Assembly: GCA_028047635.1 (NCBI GenBank)
Contig: JAOFXR010000004.1
Coordinates: 1 to 64,000 of the forward strand
Direction of reading: 5' to 3'
Source of the DNA: Verrucomicrobiales bacterium
GTDB lineage: Bacteria; Verrucomicrobiota; Verrucomicrobiia; Verrucomicrobiales; DEV007
Length of the DNA stretch: 64,000 nucleotides
The position numbers and the translations under genes are program-made. Positions 38,571 to 46,990 of this stretch are shown one piece after another. Numbering within the stretch: position 1 is the first letter of the stretch; every line of letters begins with the position of its first letter. Under the pieces are notes generated by a model that saw only the letters and a program-made list of their open reading frames with translations, made no database searches and had not been told where the DNA came from.

Positions 38571-38927
38571 TTAAGGCGAAAAAGCAAACCCATGTCGAAC
38601 CGAAGAATTCGCGGGGCCTGTCCGTCTCGAAATTCCACCGCCTTCGAAAACCTCACAGACAGGAACCTTATCAAACTGGAAGGTTTGGCGTATGACTGCA
38701 CATCTTCCGTCCGTGTCGAACGTGAGTGTAAAAACGACTGGTGTATCACAGTCGTGCTGGTGGAAGTCGTTTGGGTCAGCGAGCTTCTTGTTAGCGTAAA
38801 AGGCATTGAGGACGCTGGTCTTTCCAACGTCATTCTCGCCAATGAGAACGCCCATTTTTCCGACTGCGAATTCAACACTCTTCAAGGCCCAAAAGTGCTT
38901 GATTCGGATATTTGTGATATGGGGCAT
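38571..38927 (-). pseudogene. N-terminal fragment of an AAA/OLD-type ATPase
   Basis: 118 aa. The start of an SMC/RecF-type ATPase is clear: ITNIRIKHFWALKSVEF, then Walker A GENDVGKTS near residues 30-38 and VLNAFYANKKL. In full-length members (over 500 aa) the signature motif, Walker B and often a TOPRIM nuclease follow; here the protein ends after EVFEGGGISRR and short unrelated residues. No downstream continuation is found in any frame before the next gene. It is therefore a truncated relic, perhaps of an OLD-family defence ATPase, or a small ATP-binding protein of unknown use. Confidence 0.65.
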
Positions 38928-38960
38928 TTTTTTAACTTAACGTTCAAGGCCTGCCACCCA

Positions 38961-39428
38961 CTACTGGGGGCTCCCTTCCGGTTTTGTGTTTGAATTGTTC
39001 TCCGGCATCGACTCCGGAGCGGTAGCGGGTTGCTCAGCGCCGTCTTGTTCGCTGTTGGTTTCAGTTCTGTCGCTCGCCCTGCGGAAAGTGATCTGAACTC
39101 CCTGCTTCTCCGTTGAAGTGGCAGCAGTTTGTGAAAATAGCGCGTCGTCAATGAAGATTGTTACCTCTGAATTTCCGTTCCACGTGGCAGTGACAGAACC
39201 GCGTCCATCCAGTTTGAGGAGATTCCCAGGAATCTTGCGCAGATCCTCTTCGTTCTCTCTGAGCGAAATGTGCTTCCACCACGAAGTTGGATCATTGGCT
39301 CCTTGCAATTCTTCGACCACAGCGATGGTCTTCGTTCCGTCGGGTGACGGGGTCGAGGCCGAGTTGGTTATACTCGAATCACAAGCAACCAGCAAAAGGC
39401 ATGCTCCGAGGGTAGTTATTTGGCGCAT
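38961..39428 (-). CDS. Small lipoprotein of unknown function
   Basis: 155 aa from the second methionine of the track (ATG 39428); the first, three bases upstream, is also possible. A short lipoprotein signal (MRQITTLGACLLLVACDSS) gives a lipidated cysteine near residue 16. The body (about 25-110) is a soluble beta-like region (TKTIAVVEELQG, SVTATWNGNSEVTIFIDDALF), which I do not recognise. The end is low-complexity (EQPATAPESMPENNSNTKPEG). It may be a surface-anchored protein of the envelope. Confidence 0.65.
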   Translation of the reverse strand: MRQITTLGACLLLVACDSSITNSASTPSPDGTKTIAVVEELQGANDPTSWWKHISLRENEEDLRKIPGNLLKLDGRGSVTATWNGNSEVTIFIDDALFSQTAATSTEKQGVQITFRRASDRTETNSEQDGAEQPATAPESMPENNSNTKPEGSPQ

Positions 39429-39461
39429 CATTTTCTTCAGCGAACAGTATAATCTACCGCC

Positions 39462-39514
39462 GTCGCTATTGCCCTCGGGCCGGCGACAGTCGCCTGCCTG
39501 AGGGCAATAGCGAC
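39462..39514. repeat. Long near-perfect hairpin, REP-like palindrome
   Basis: Two perfect 15-bp arms (GTCGCTATTGCCCTC and GAGGGCAATAGCGAC) enclose a second inner stem (GGCGAC/GTCGCC). Together they fold a very long hairpin with only one or two mismatches and no T-run after it, so it is not a standard terminator. It lies between the start of the lipoprotein gene and the plus-strand sulfatase. A REP/MITE-like element or an RNA-processing structure are possible. Confidence 0.75.
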
Positions 39515-39569
39515 ATTACGAGGTATAGAGCTTTGCAGCGGGTATTCGCTTGCGATGCTAACGTAACCC

Positions 39570-39591
39570 GAAAATTCGTGAAAGAATTTTC
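39570..39591. promoter_or_regulatory. Inverted repeat, candidate operator
   Basis: GAAAATTC, six bases, GAATTTTC: a perfect 8-bp inverted repeat 149 bp before the sulfatase start at 39740, in the 308-bp region between divergent genes. It is AT-rich and could be a regulator site. Apart from this and the long hairpin at 39462-39514, I see no gene in 39432-39739. Confidence 0.3.
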
Positions 39592-39739
39592 TCGTGGTTT
39601 TTCAAGAATGTAATTTCAGAGCGATTAAACTCGGTCTTTCCAAAATTACTGCGAACCACCCCAAAACGCATCCTCACCAAAAGTGCGTTTCTTGTTCGCC
39701 TTCTCAGCGATATTGCCATTTACTGTCCTTTCCTAAAAT

Positions 39740-41311
39740 ATGAGAACTTCGATCCTCTTCCTATTCGCCATCGTTTTTGCCCTGTCGGCCACGAATACCC
39801 ACGCAGCCCCGGACCCACGCGGCTCAAAGCCGAACATTATTTTCGTCCTCGCCGACGACATGGGATGGGCTCAGCCGGGATTCAACGGAGGTAAGGCATC
39901 GCTCACGCCGAATATGGACGCGCTGGCTGCCGAGGGAATGCGACTGAACGATTATTACACGCACAGCGTTTGTGCTCCGACCCGCGCGGCCTTCCTGACA
40001 GGGCGCTACGCGTTCCGCACCTGGAGCGACTGGCGCTCGGAAGACTTTGGAAAACCGAGCTACCTCGCGAAACTGGGACTTGAACTCGCTCACACGGAAT
40101 CGGGTGAAGAAACCCGCATGATTCATGCGCTCGACACAGAAGAACGCACCGTGGCTGAGGCACTACAGGACGCGGGCTATTTCACCTCGCTCATTGGAAA
40201 ATGGCACCTTGGTGAGTGGCTCCCTGAGCATCTTCCGATGGGGCAAGGATTCGAACATCAATACGGGCATTACGCCTGGGGCATCGATTACTTTAACAAG
40301 ACGATCGTCCACAACGCACCGGCGCGATTCGCCGTTTACGACTGGCACCGCAATCAAAAGCCTCTTCAAGAAGAAGGTTATGCGACCGATCTCATTGCGG
40401 CCGAAACTGAGCGCATCATCAAGAAGCAAAAAGACGACGAGCGCCCCTTCTTCATCTATGTCGCATTCAATGCGGTTCACGGACCACTGAATCCTCCTCC
40501 CGGATTTGATGGCGACAAAGATGACCCGCTCGCGATTCGCGATGCGATGCTGAAGAGCCTCGACGATGCCGTCGGGCGCATTAAAAACGCGGTTGATGAT
40601 AATGGGTTCAAAAAAGACACTCTCTTCGTTTTTTCCAACGACAACGGACCGGTCCTCGAAGAGATGAGCGCCCCGTATCGTGGCACGAAAAACACCACTT
40701 ACGAAGGTGGCGTTCGCCAGCCCGCAATCGTTCGCTGGCCCGGACACACCGAACCGGGAACGACGAAAGATGGACTCATGTTCATCACCGACTTCTTCCC
40801 CACCTTCATCTCTCTCGCCGGAGGCAGCCACGAACAGGAGCGAGCCATCGATGGAATCGACATGACGGAAATGCTTTTCGAAGGCGCTGAGAGCCCGCGC
40901 AATGAGATCATCTACGACGTCTCCGGCAGTGCGAGACTCCCTACAATTCGCAGCGGTGATTTCAAACTCATGGGAGACTTGCTTTACAATGTCGTCAAAG
41001 ATCCAGGGGAACAGACCGACGTCGCGGCAGATCATCCAGAGCTGGTGAAGGAACTCGCGGCGAAGCTGAAAGCAGCCGGAGACGAACGCCCCCCCCTTGG
41101 CGACAAGCCGATGGTGATGGACCCGCCACTTCCCTATGTCTACGGACTCGAGGAACAAGAGAACACTCCTGACTGGTTAGTAAAAGCCGTTAAAGCGGTT
41201 CGAAAGACTCAGCCTACCGAATGGGCACCCGGTGAAACGCCCTGGCCGAAAGCCCCTCAGGGAGCGAACGCCAGCAAGATGGACGGACTCAAGGACGAAG
41301 CCGCGAAGTAA
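39740..41311 (+). CDS. Secreted S1-family sulfatase
   Basis: 523 aa. Signal peptide about 1-22 (ending THA). LADDMGWAQPGFNGG gives the first metal acids, FGly motif CAPTRAAFLTG from Cys78, GKWHLGEWLPEHLP near residue 153, and FSNDNGPVLEEMSAPYRGTKN near 295. Its arrangement fits arylsulfatase B-like sulfatases. The C-terminus is a long region ending in EMLFEGAE, PYVYGLEEQENTPDW and KAPQGANAS, not essential for the fold. It stands alone 36 bp before the SMP-30/esterase fusion gene, so the two are probably co-transcribed. Confidence 0.94.
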   Translation: MRTSILFLFAIVFALSATNTHAAPDPRGSKPNIIFVLADDMGWAQPGFNGGKASLTPNMDALAAEGMRLNDYYTHSVCAPTRAAFLTGRYAFRTWSDWRSEDFGKPSYLAKLGLELAHTESGEETRMIHALDTEERTVAEALQDAGYFTSLIGKWHLGEWLPEHLPMGQGFEHQYGHYAWGIDYFNKTIVHNAPARFAVYDWHRNQKPLQEEGYATDLIAAETERIIKKQKDDERPFFIYVAFNAVHGPLNPPPGFDGDKDDPLAIRDAMLKSLDDAVGRIKNAVDDNGFKKDTLFVFSNDNGPVLEEMSAPYRGTKNTTYEGGVRQPAIVRWPGHTEPGTTKDGLMFITDFFPTFISLAGGSHEQERAIDGIDMTEMLFEGAESPRNEIIYDVSGSARLPTIRSGDFKLMGDLLYNVVKDPGEQTDVAADHPELVKELAAKLKAAGDERPPLGDKPMVMDPPLPYVYGLEEQENTPDWLVKAVKAVRKTQPTEWAPGETPWPKAPQGANASKMDGLKDEAAK

Positions 41312-41347
41312 TCTCAAGCAGCGGATTCCCCACCTTCCCCTTTCGTT

Positions 41348-43078
41348 ATGCAACATTCGATTCACCTGGCAATCGTCCTAACTTTTGCTCTCTCGTTTTC
41401 CGTGCGCGGAGACGAGTCCCCGTTGGCGCCCGGCTCAACGCTAGTGCCGATCGAAGGAGAATTCGAACTCGCCGACGGTCCTGCGTGGGATGGCTGGTCG
41501 CTCACGATTCCGGATCCCTTTGCCGAAAAAGCAAAACGCTTTGTCCCCTCCAAAAACGAGTGGTCACCGAGCCTCTCCGGAAAGCGCCTCAGTGGAAGTT
41601 TCTACAATCACGGAAGTATCTACTTCGTCGACAATGGCAAAGCAACGATTCTCAAACGTGACCGCGACGGGACGCTTGAAACTATTTTTCAGATCGACCT
41701 GGAATCTGACAAAACGAGAAAACCCAATGACCTTGCCGTCGACCGTTCGGGTGGCGTCTTCTTCACCCTGACGCGGGCGGGAGAAGTTGTCTATGTTCCG
41801 AAAGACGGCGAAGGCATCGTCGTAACCGCTAATGCGAAATCCGCTAATGGCCTCATCCTGAGCCCCGACGAAAGTATCCTCTACGTCTCGGAAGCCGGGC
41901 CTAAAAACATCCTCGCCTATGACGTGGGTGACAACGGAACGCTCACCAATCGCCGCATATTTGCGAAAATGGATGACGGAGATCCCTCAGCCAAATCCGC
42001 CGACGGCATGACGATCGACCGGGCAGGTAACGTCTATTGTGCAGGCCCTGCTGACATCTGGATATGGGCTCCTGACGGAACCCTGCTCGATAAAATCAAC
42101 TGCCCCGAGCGACCCGTGAATTGCACCTTCGGAGGAAGCGATCTTCGGGATCTCTACATCACCGGCTTCGGTGGGCTCTACGTTCAACGCATGCGAATCT
42201 CCGGCGTTTCGCCACAACCTCCGGCATCGTGGTCAGAGAATGAAGCGAAGGCAAAGCCAAGCGTGACGCTTCCTGAAGGAGTCACTCCCCACCTCGATCT
42301 AACCTACGCTCAATACGGCACCCGCAAAATGCTCGCAGATATCTTTGTCCCGGGCGGCGACGGCCCTCACCCTTCCGTGGTCATTCTCCACGGAGGCGGC
42401 TGGCACAGTGGCGACAAAATGAAGTTCCGCGCGATGGGACTCGAACTGGCGAAACGCGGCTACGTCACGATGGCGGTCGCTTATCGACTCAGCGAAGAAG
42501 CCAAATTCCCCGCCAACATCCACGACTGTCATGCCGCAGTGCGCTTTCTGAGAGCGAATGCGAAGACCTACCACGCAGATCCCGATCGTATCGGCGTCGT
42601 CGGTGGCTCTGCCGGCGGTCATCTCGCAGGTTTGCTCGCCACTTCATCCGACGTCGATGCCTTGCAAGGCGATGGCGGAAATCTGGGAGTCTCTTCAGCG
42701 GTTCAGGCCGCAGTGGTCATGTCAGGCCCCATGGAGATCGCCACAGGAAATGTTGCCGAACGATCACTGATGGAGAACGCCCCGAAACCAAACGCGAGAT
42801 GGCTCTTCGGAGGCAGTATCAAAGAGGTTCCCGAACTCTACGCCCTCGCCGATGCTCATCAGAAAATTTCAAAAGACACTCCCCCGATTCTCTTTCAATA
42901 CGGAGGCACCGAAGATCCCGAAAAGGTGGCCCCTTCCGTCGCGAAACTGAAAAAGGCAGGCGTTGCCACCAAGGTCCTATCGCACTACCCCGACGGGAAA
43001 CACGGCTGCTGGAATCGCCATCCCTGGTTCATGCCCATGGTCGATGACATCGAGGCCTGGTTTAAGGAGTATTTGTAG
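41348..43078 (+). CDS. SMP-30/gluconolactonase domain fused to BD-FAE-like carbohydrate esterase
   Basis: 576 aa. Signal about 1-20 (ending VRG). Residues about 30-295 form an SMP-30/lactonase propeller (NDLAVDRSGGVFFTLTRAGEVVYVPKDGEG, ANGLILSPDESILYVSEAG, DGMTIDRAGNVYCAGP). Residues about 315-576 are an alpha/beta hydrolase with oxyanion HGGGWHSGD, nucleophile GVVGGSAGGHLAGLL (Ser near 419), catalytic acid in YGGTEDPEKV and histidine in DGKHGCW. Such esterases (BD-FAE type) remove acyl groups, and SMP-30 acts on lactones. The fusion suggests paired removal of ester and lactone substituents from a sugar chain. Confidence 0.88.
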   Translation: MQHSIHLAIVLTFALSFSVRGDESPLAPGSTLVPIEGEFELADGPAWDGWSLTIPDPFAEKAKRFVPSKNEWSPSLSGKRLSGSFYNHGSIYFVDNGKATILKRDRDGTLETIFQIDLESDKTRKPNDLAVDRSGGVFFTLTRAGEVVYVPKDGEGIVVTANAKSANGLILSPDESILYVSEAGPKNILAYDVGDNGTLTNRRIFAKMDDGDPSAKSADGMTIDRAGNVYCAGPADIWIWAPDGTLLDKINCPERPVNCTFGGSDLRDLYITGFGGLYVQRMRISGVSPQPPASWSENEAKAKPSVTLPEGVTPHLDLTYAQYGTRKMLADIFVPGGDGPHPSVVILHGGGWHSGDKMKFRAMGLELAKRGYVTMAVAYRLSEEAKFPANIHDCHAAVRFLRANAKTYHADPDRIGVVGGSAGGHLAGLLATSSDVDALQGDGGNLGVSSAVQAAVVMSGPMEIATGNVAERSLMENAPKPNARWLFGGSIKEVPELYALADAHQKISKDTPPILFQYGGTEDPEKVAPSVAKLKKAGVATKVLSHYPDGKHGCWNRHPWFMPMVDDIEAWFKEYL

Positions 43079-43083
43079 AAGCA

Positions 43084-43743
43084 CTAGCGCTTTCTAAACT
43101 CTTGCGACAGAGGAGCCGTCCAAATGGAGAGGGAAATTGCTCCGCTTAACATCCAGGAAATAGCGTTAAAAAATCCGCCAATGGGTGACAACACCGCTGC
43201 CGGATAAAAAAGACAAGTGGACAGTCCGTAGGCGAGGATACCCGTATACAAATACTTCCCTATTATTAAACGTTTCAGCAGAAGTAATGAAGCGATACAG
43301 GAGAGGATTATGTATCCTGGATACACTTCATAGGCGATCATCCACAGGCCATCTGATAACACAAAAGAATTAAGATATTCAAAAAATTTCACTCCGGGAT
43401 CTGGATAGAAAACATCAGGGAACGCAGCGAAAATAATTAACGATGATATTTCGGCTATGACGACCCAATCGAACCAATTAGCTTTCGCCCGATCCACTTG
43501 GACTTCAATTATTGGTTCGGTCTCACTCGAAGCGGACTTTGCCCCGTTTGCCGCCACTATTTCCAGAGCCTCCTCTTGATCCTCCTCACTCACCTGGAGG
43601 CGAATCGCATTCTTTTGCCCACCAAGGAAGTTCCCTCCGAACCCATTCTCATCGAGAACAACAGAGTCAATACCATGCGAACCCAACAAGGAAGCCATGA
43701 AATAGGCATCCTCCGACTTCGTGTATGTTTGAATCGTTTTCAC
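43084..43743 (-). CDS. DUF2007-type signalling domain protein with membrane helices
   Basis: 219 aa from a GTG start at 43743 (VKTIQTYTKSEDAYFMASLLGSHGIDSVVL), which matches how the DUF2007 domain normally begins; the ORF track starts 13 codons earlier, overlapping the preceding dienelactone hydrolase. The N-terminal about 85 residues are the DUF2007 fold, ending in GGNFLGGQKNAIRLQVSEEDQEEALEIV. About four hydrophobic segments follow (FDWVVIAEISSLIIFAAF, YIILSCIASLLLLK, YLYTGILAYGLSTCLFYPAAV). Function unknown; the domain is sometimes called putative signal transducing protein. It converges with the SMP-30/esterase gene. Confidence 0.7.
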   Translation of the reverse strand: MKTIQTYTKSEDAYFMASLLGSHGIDSVVLDENGFGGNFLGGQKNAIRLQVSEEDQEEALEIVAANGAKSASSETEPIIEVQVDRAKANWFDWVVIAEISSLIIFAAFPDVFYPDPGVKFFEYLNSFVLSDGLWMIAYEVYPGYIILSCIASLLLLKRLIIGKYLYTGILAYGLSTCLFYPAAVLSPIGGFFNAISWMLSGAISLSIWTAPLSQEFRKR

Positions 43744-43759
43744 AAATCTTGATCCCGCT

Positions 43760-44548
43760 TCACTTCTCAAAAATCCTCTCAAAGAACGCCCTCATCGCCT
43801 CCCACGACTTAGCATCAGCTTCCGCCTGATAGGCTGCGCCTTTTGAAGGATCATCACCGGCAAACTTCTGAGTAAAGGCATGCACGGCATCCGGGTAAGC
43901 CGTGAAAGTGTAGGCGACATTCCCACCCAGCATCTCCGAGTGAAATGCGGCGACTTCATCCACCGGGACGAAGGGATCAGCTGCCCCGTGAAGGGCGACC
44001 ACTTCACAGACGATATTCTTAGCGTCTTCCGGCGTCAGTGTACTGAGCCCACCGTGAAAGCTGACGACGCCATCAATCGCGGCGCCGCTTCTCGCCAGCT
44101 CAAGGACTCCGGTGCCTCCAAAGCAATATCCGATTGCAGCGATTTGCTCCGTATCCGTCTGCGGCAGGCCTTTCAAAATGTTCAACCCATCAGTGAGTCG
44201 AGTTCGGTAGAGCGCTCGGTCGCCTTTGTATTTCCCGGCCATCTTTCCGGACTCCGGTGGCTGAGGGCGAATTCCTTTCCCGTAAATATCCAGAGCAAAC
44301 ACGTTGTAGCCCAACCCAGCGAGCATCTTTGCCCGCATCTTTTCATAGTCGGTGAGACCGGTCCATTGATGCGATATCAGAATCGAAGGACGCTTCCCCT
44401 CGACACTGTCGTCGTAAGCGTGCCAGCCTTCACAGGTCGCGCCGGCAGATTCATACTCAATCGCAGCGCCAACGACTTCCGCCCTGACAAAACCACCAGA
44501 TAATAATAAGAGAGCACCGAGAGCGAGTGAAAATGAGATTCTTTTCAT
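43760..44548 (-). CDS. Secreted dienelactone hydrolase-family protein
   Basis: 262 aa. Signal peptide about 1-23 (ending VRA). The DLH catalytic triad is Cys in AIGYCFGGTG (about residue 143), Asp in HGAADPFVP (about 193) and His in YPDAVHAFTQ (about 222), in the family order C-D-H. Members hydrolyse dienelactones or related esters; periplasmic versions like this one may act on ester or lactone groups of sugars. It lies between the DUF2007-type gene and the GH71/GH99-like gene, all in the same direction. Confidence 0.88.
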   Translation of the reverse strand: MKRISFSLALGALLLLSGGFVRAEVVGAAIEYESAGATCEGWHAYDDSVEGKRPSILISHQWTGLTDYEKMRAKMLAGLGYNVFALDIYGKGIRPQPPESGKMAGKYKGDRALYRTRLTDGLNILKGLPQTDTEQIAAIGYCFGGTGVLELARSGAAIDGVVSFHGGLSTLTPEDAKNIVCEVVALHGAADPFVPVDEVAAFHSEMLGGNVAYTFTAYPDAVHAFTQKFAGDDPSKGAAYQAEADAKSWEAMRAFFERIFEK

Positions 44549-44586
44549 GTGGTAAGTTACGAGATAAATATCAGAAAGGTCAGCGA

Positions 44587-45858
44587 TTATTCAAGCGTTT
44601 CCAGATAGTTCGGAATCGAAACGCCAAGATCCGATTCCCGATTCGCGACGTCATTCGCGTTAACGGGAACTTCGTTCTTTTCTGCCTCAGAAGCCGACTC
44701 GATGTATCGCCGTAACGGCGTTCTGTTGTCGTCTAGGTCAACAGGCCGCCCCGTCTTTTCTCCCAGCCAAACTTCGAGGGCATCGAGATATTGAAACCCA
44801 TCTTCCAAAGTTGGCTCAATCGAGGTTCCTTCGTTGAAATCATTCCAAGTCACTAACTGAATCATTTCCGGACCGTGCCACGAAGCCCTTTCAAAAGTGT
44901 CTTTGAACAGCGACAGCCCCGCCCCGGGAGTGACTCGACTTCCATTCCCCCAACCGTTCACTCCGCTATCATTGAATTCGGGAGAAGCCATCGTGACAAA
45001 AAACTTGAGATTCCCCTCTTCAATTCGCTTTCTCGAAGCCTCCGCAAAATGAGCGATGTGCTGCTCGTCTCTGGTGAACCACAAATACCTGCCTCCGATC
45101 GTCGGGTGATATTCTTCATCGTTGTTCTGACGCACGTAGGAGACGGGGAAAGGCAGGTCAGCAAAAATGCGTTTCCATTCCTCCGGCAGGATATTTTTTT
45201 TACCCAGTGCATCTTCGCCCCAATAGTTGAACTGAAATACTACCGGCTCATCGGCTCGCCTGAGATACCCCGGATGAGAGGCATACTTTTCAAGGAGGTA
45301 AGAAAGATCTTCTGTCGCTGTTTTCACGATCTCATCGCGAGAGCCGGGATTTCGAAACGGCGGCCAGCTGATCTTTTCCTCATAGGCGAGAGAGATTTTA
45401 ATCCCCACGGCTTCAGCGAGATCGAGCAACTTTGGAATGACATGATCGGTCTCGGATCCGGGCCCGTACCAAATCACAATCATTGCCTGAATCCCCGCTG
45501 CTTTTGCTGTCTCGAAATGATAGCGAATCACTGATTCCCGACGGGAGGTGTAAGGACCTATGAGCGGATACTTCGTCGCCGCGATGTCACGCAGTCCGTT
45601 TTCTTTTCGAGTCTCAGGAGCGTGCTGTATTGAAGCACCCTGCCAGCCCCAGTGCTTCCAACCGGTTTCCGGAGCCGAGCTTGTCTCAGGATTGTTGAAC
45701 CACGGCATATAATGCGCTGCAATCACGGGGGATTCGCCTTCGACATTCCACAATACCCTCTTAACGGCGACCTGATCTTCCCCGCAGGAAACGCCCGCAA
45801 AGAGTAACCATCCGCAAATCAGCCAACGAAAGCGGTTTTCCAAAATCTGAATTCTCAT
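44587..45858 (-). CDS. Glycoside hydrolase family 71/99-like protein
   Basis: 423 aa from the ATG at 45858. The signal region is MRIQILENRFRWLICGWLLFAGVSCGEDQ, with a possible but atypical lipid cysteine. The core reads VIAAHYMPWFNNPETSS at the start, YHFETAKAAGIQAMIVIWYGPGSETD in the middle and LVTWNDFNEGTSIEPT near residue 350, the last being a typical acid-loop of GH71/GH99 retaining glycosidases. It may cut alpha-linked glycans such as alpha-mannan or alpha-1,3-glucan, but the family has other activities and substrate is not determinable. Divergent from the esterase at 45935 across a 76-bp promoter gap. Confidence 0.75.
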   Translation of the reverse strand: MRIQILENRFRWLICGWLLFAGVSCGEDQVAVKRVLWNVEGESPVIAAHYMPWFNNPETSSAPETGWKHWGWQGASIQHAPETRKENGLRDIAATKYPLIGPYTSRRESVIRYHFETAKAAGIQAMIVIWYGPGSETDHVIPKLLDLAEAVGIKISLAYEEKISWPPFRNPGSRDEIVKTATEDLSYLLEKYASHPGYLRRADEPVVFQFNYWGEDALGKKNILPEEWKRIFADLPFPVSYVRQNNDEEYHPTIGGRYLWFTRDEQHIAHFAEASRKRIEEGNLKFFVTMASPEFNDSGVNGWGNGSRVTPGAGLSLFKDTFERASWHGPEMIQLVTWNDFNEGTSIEPTLEDGFQYLDALEVWLGEKTGRPVDLDDNRTPLRRYIESASEAEKNEVPVNANDVANRESDLGVSIPNYLETLE

Positions 45859-45934
45859 AGGATGTCGCCTTCCCCTTCGGGACAAAGCTATCTCACTCTT
45901 TATCACTTCTCTCCCTTTTCCGAAAGCGCATCAT

Positions 45935-46882
45935 ATGAATATAAAAACCATCTCACTTCTCTCGGTTTCACTGCTTCTCTTCGGAACCCCTGCCTTTGGG
46001 CAAAAGGCTGCGAAGAAACCGGCTGTCCGCGCCTACGACAAATCAGTTCCCCAACCGACACAGTCCGAAGTTCGTTACGGGGATCACGAGCGTCACGTTC
46101 TGGATTTCTGGCAGGCTAAATCCGATAACCCCACACCCGTCGCTTTTGTGATTCACGGCGGTGGCTGGTCCGGTGGAAGCAAGGAACGCCTCCATCGTTT
46201 CGCGGATCCCAATGCCCTTTTAAAAGCAGGCATTTCCGTGGTCGCGATCAACTATCGCTACGTGAAACAGGCCGGTGACATGACGCCTCCAGTGAAAGCC
46301 CCGTTGCACGATGCTGCGAGGGCGCTGCAGTTCGTGCGGAGCAAATCGACTGAGTGGAACCTGGACAGGGAACGTATCGGTGCGGCAGGTGGCTCAGCGG
46401 GTGCCTGCTCTTCGCTCTGGCTCGCCTTCCACGATGACCTCGCCGATGCCAAAAGCAGCGATCCGGTCGCAAAAGAATCCTCTCGCCTCTGGTGCGCCGC
46501 GGTGACCGGAGCGCAGACGTCACTTGAACCGGCGCAGATGAAAGAGTGGACTCCCAACAGCCGATACGGTGGACACGCCTTCGGAATCAACGGGTTTGCA
46601 GCCTTCCTTGAAAAGCGTAAAACGATCCTCCCATGGATCGAGGAATACTCCCCCTATGCCCTCGTCAGCAGTGACGATCCACCCGTTTTTCTGACCTACT
46701 CGACTCCTCCCGCCATCGGCGAAACCAAAAAGGATCCGACTCACACGTCTAACTTTGGGGTATAACTCCAAGAGCACTGCAAAGAAATTGGAGTCGCCTG
46801 CACTCTCGTTTATCCCGACGCACCAGATGGAGACGGGCAGACCGCAACCGACTTCCTCATCAAAACTCTCAACGCCAAGTGA
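45935..46882 (+). pseudogene. Alpha/beta hydrolase (BD-FAE-like), interrupted by in-frame TAA
   Basis: The ORF track ends at 46765 (276 aa) but the same frame continues for 38 residues, LQEHCKEIGVACTLVYPDAPDGDG..., which is the usual C-terminal part of these esterases, to a TGA at 46882. In relatives the HTSNFGV segment is followed by K-L-E..C, so TAA at 46763 most likely replaces AAA (Lys), one base change. Before the stop, signal about 1-22, HGGGWSGGSKE oxyanion loop, nucleophile GAAGGSAGACSS and acid/active residues are present, but the truncated end carries the expected catalytic region near VYPDAPDGDG. Probably inactive unless read through. Confidence 0.75.
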
Positions 46883-46990
46883 GCAATCACGGTTCCGCGA
46901 TTACTTCACATTTTCCTTATTCGATCACGAGCGGCTTAGAGGTGGAGCAAGCTCAATCTCTCAACGAACCAATTAAGATGGGATCGCTCC

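Noticed and set aside
40163-41158. 331-aa minus-strand ORF over the sulfatase
   Set aside because: Shadow of a sulfatase with intact motifs.
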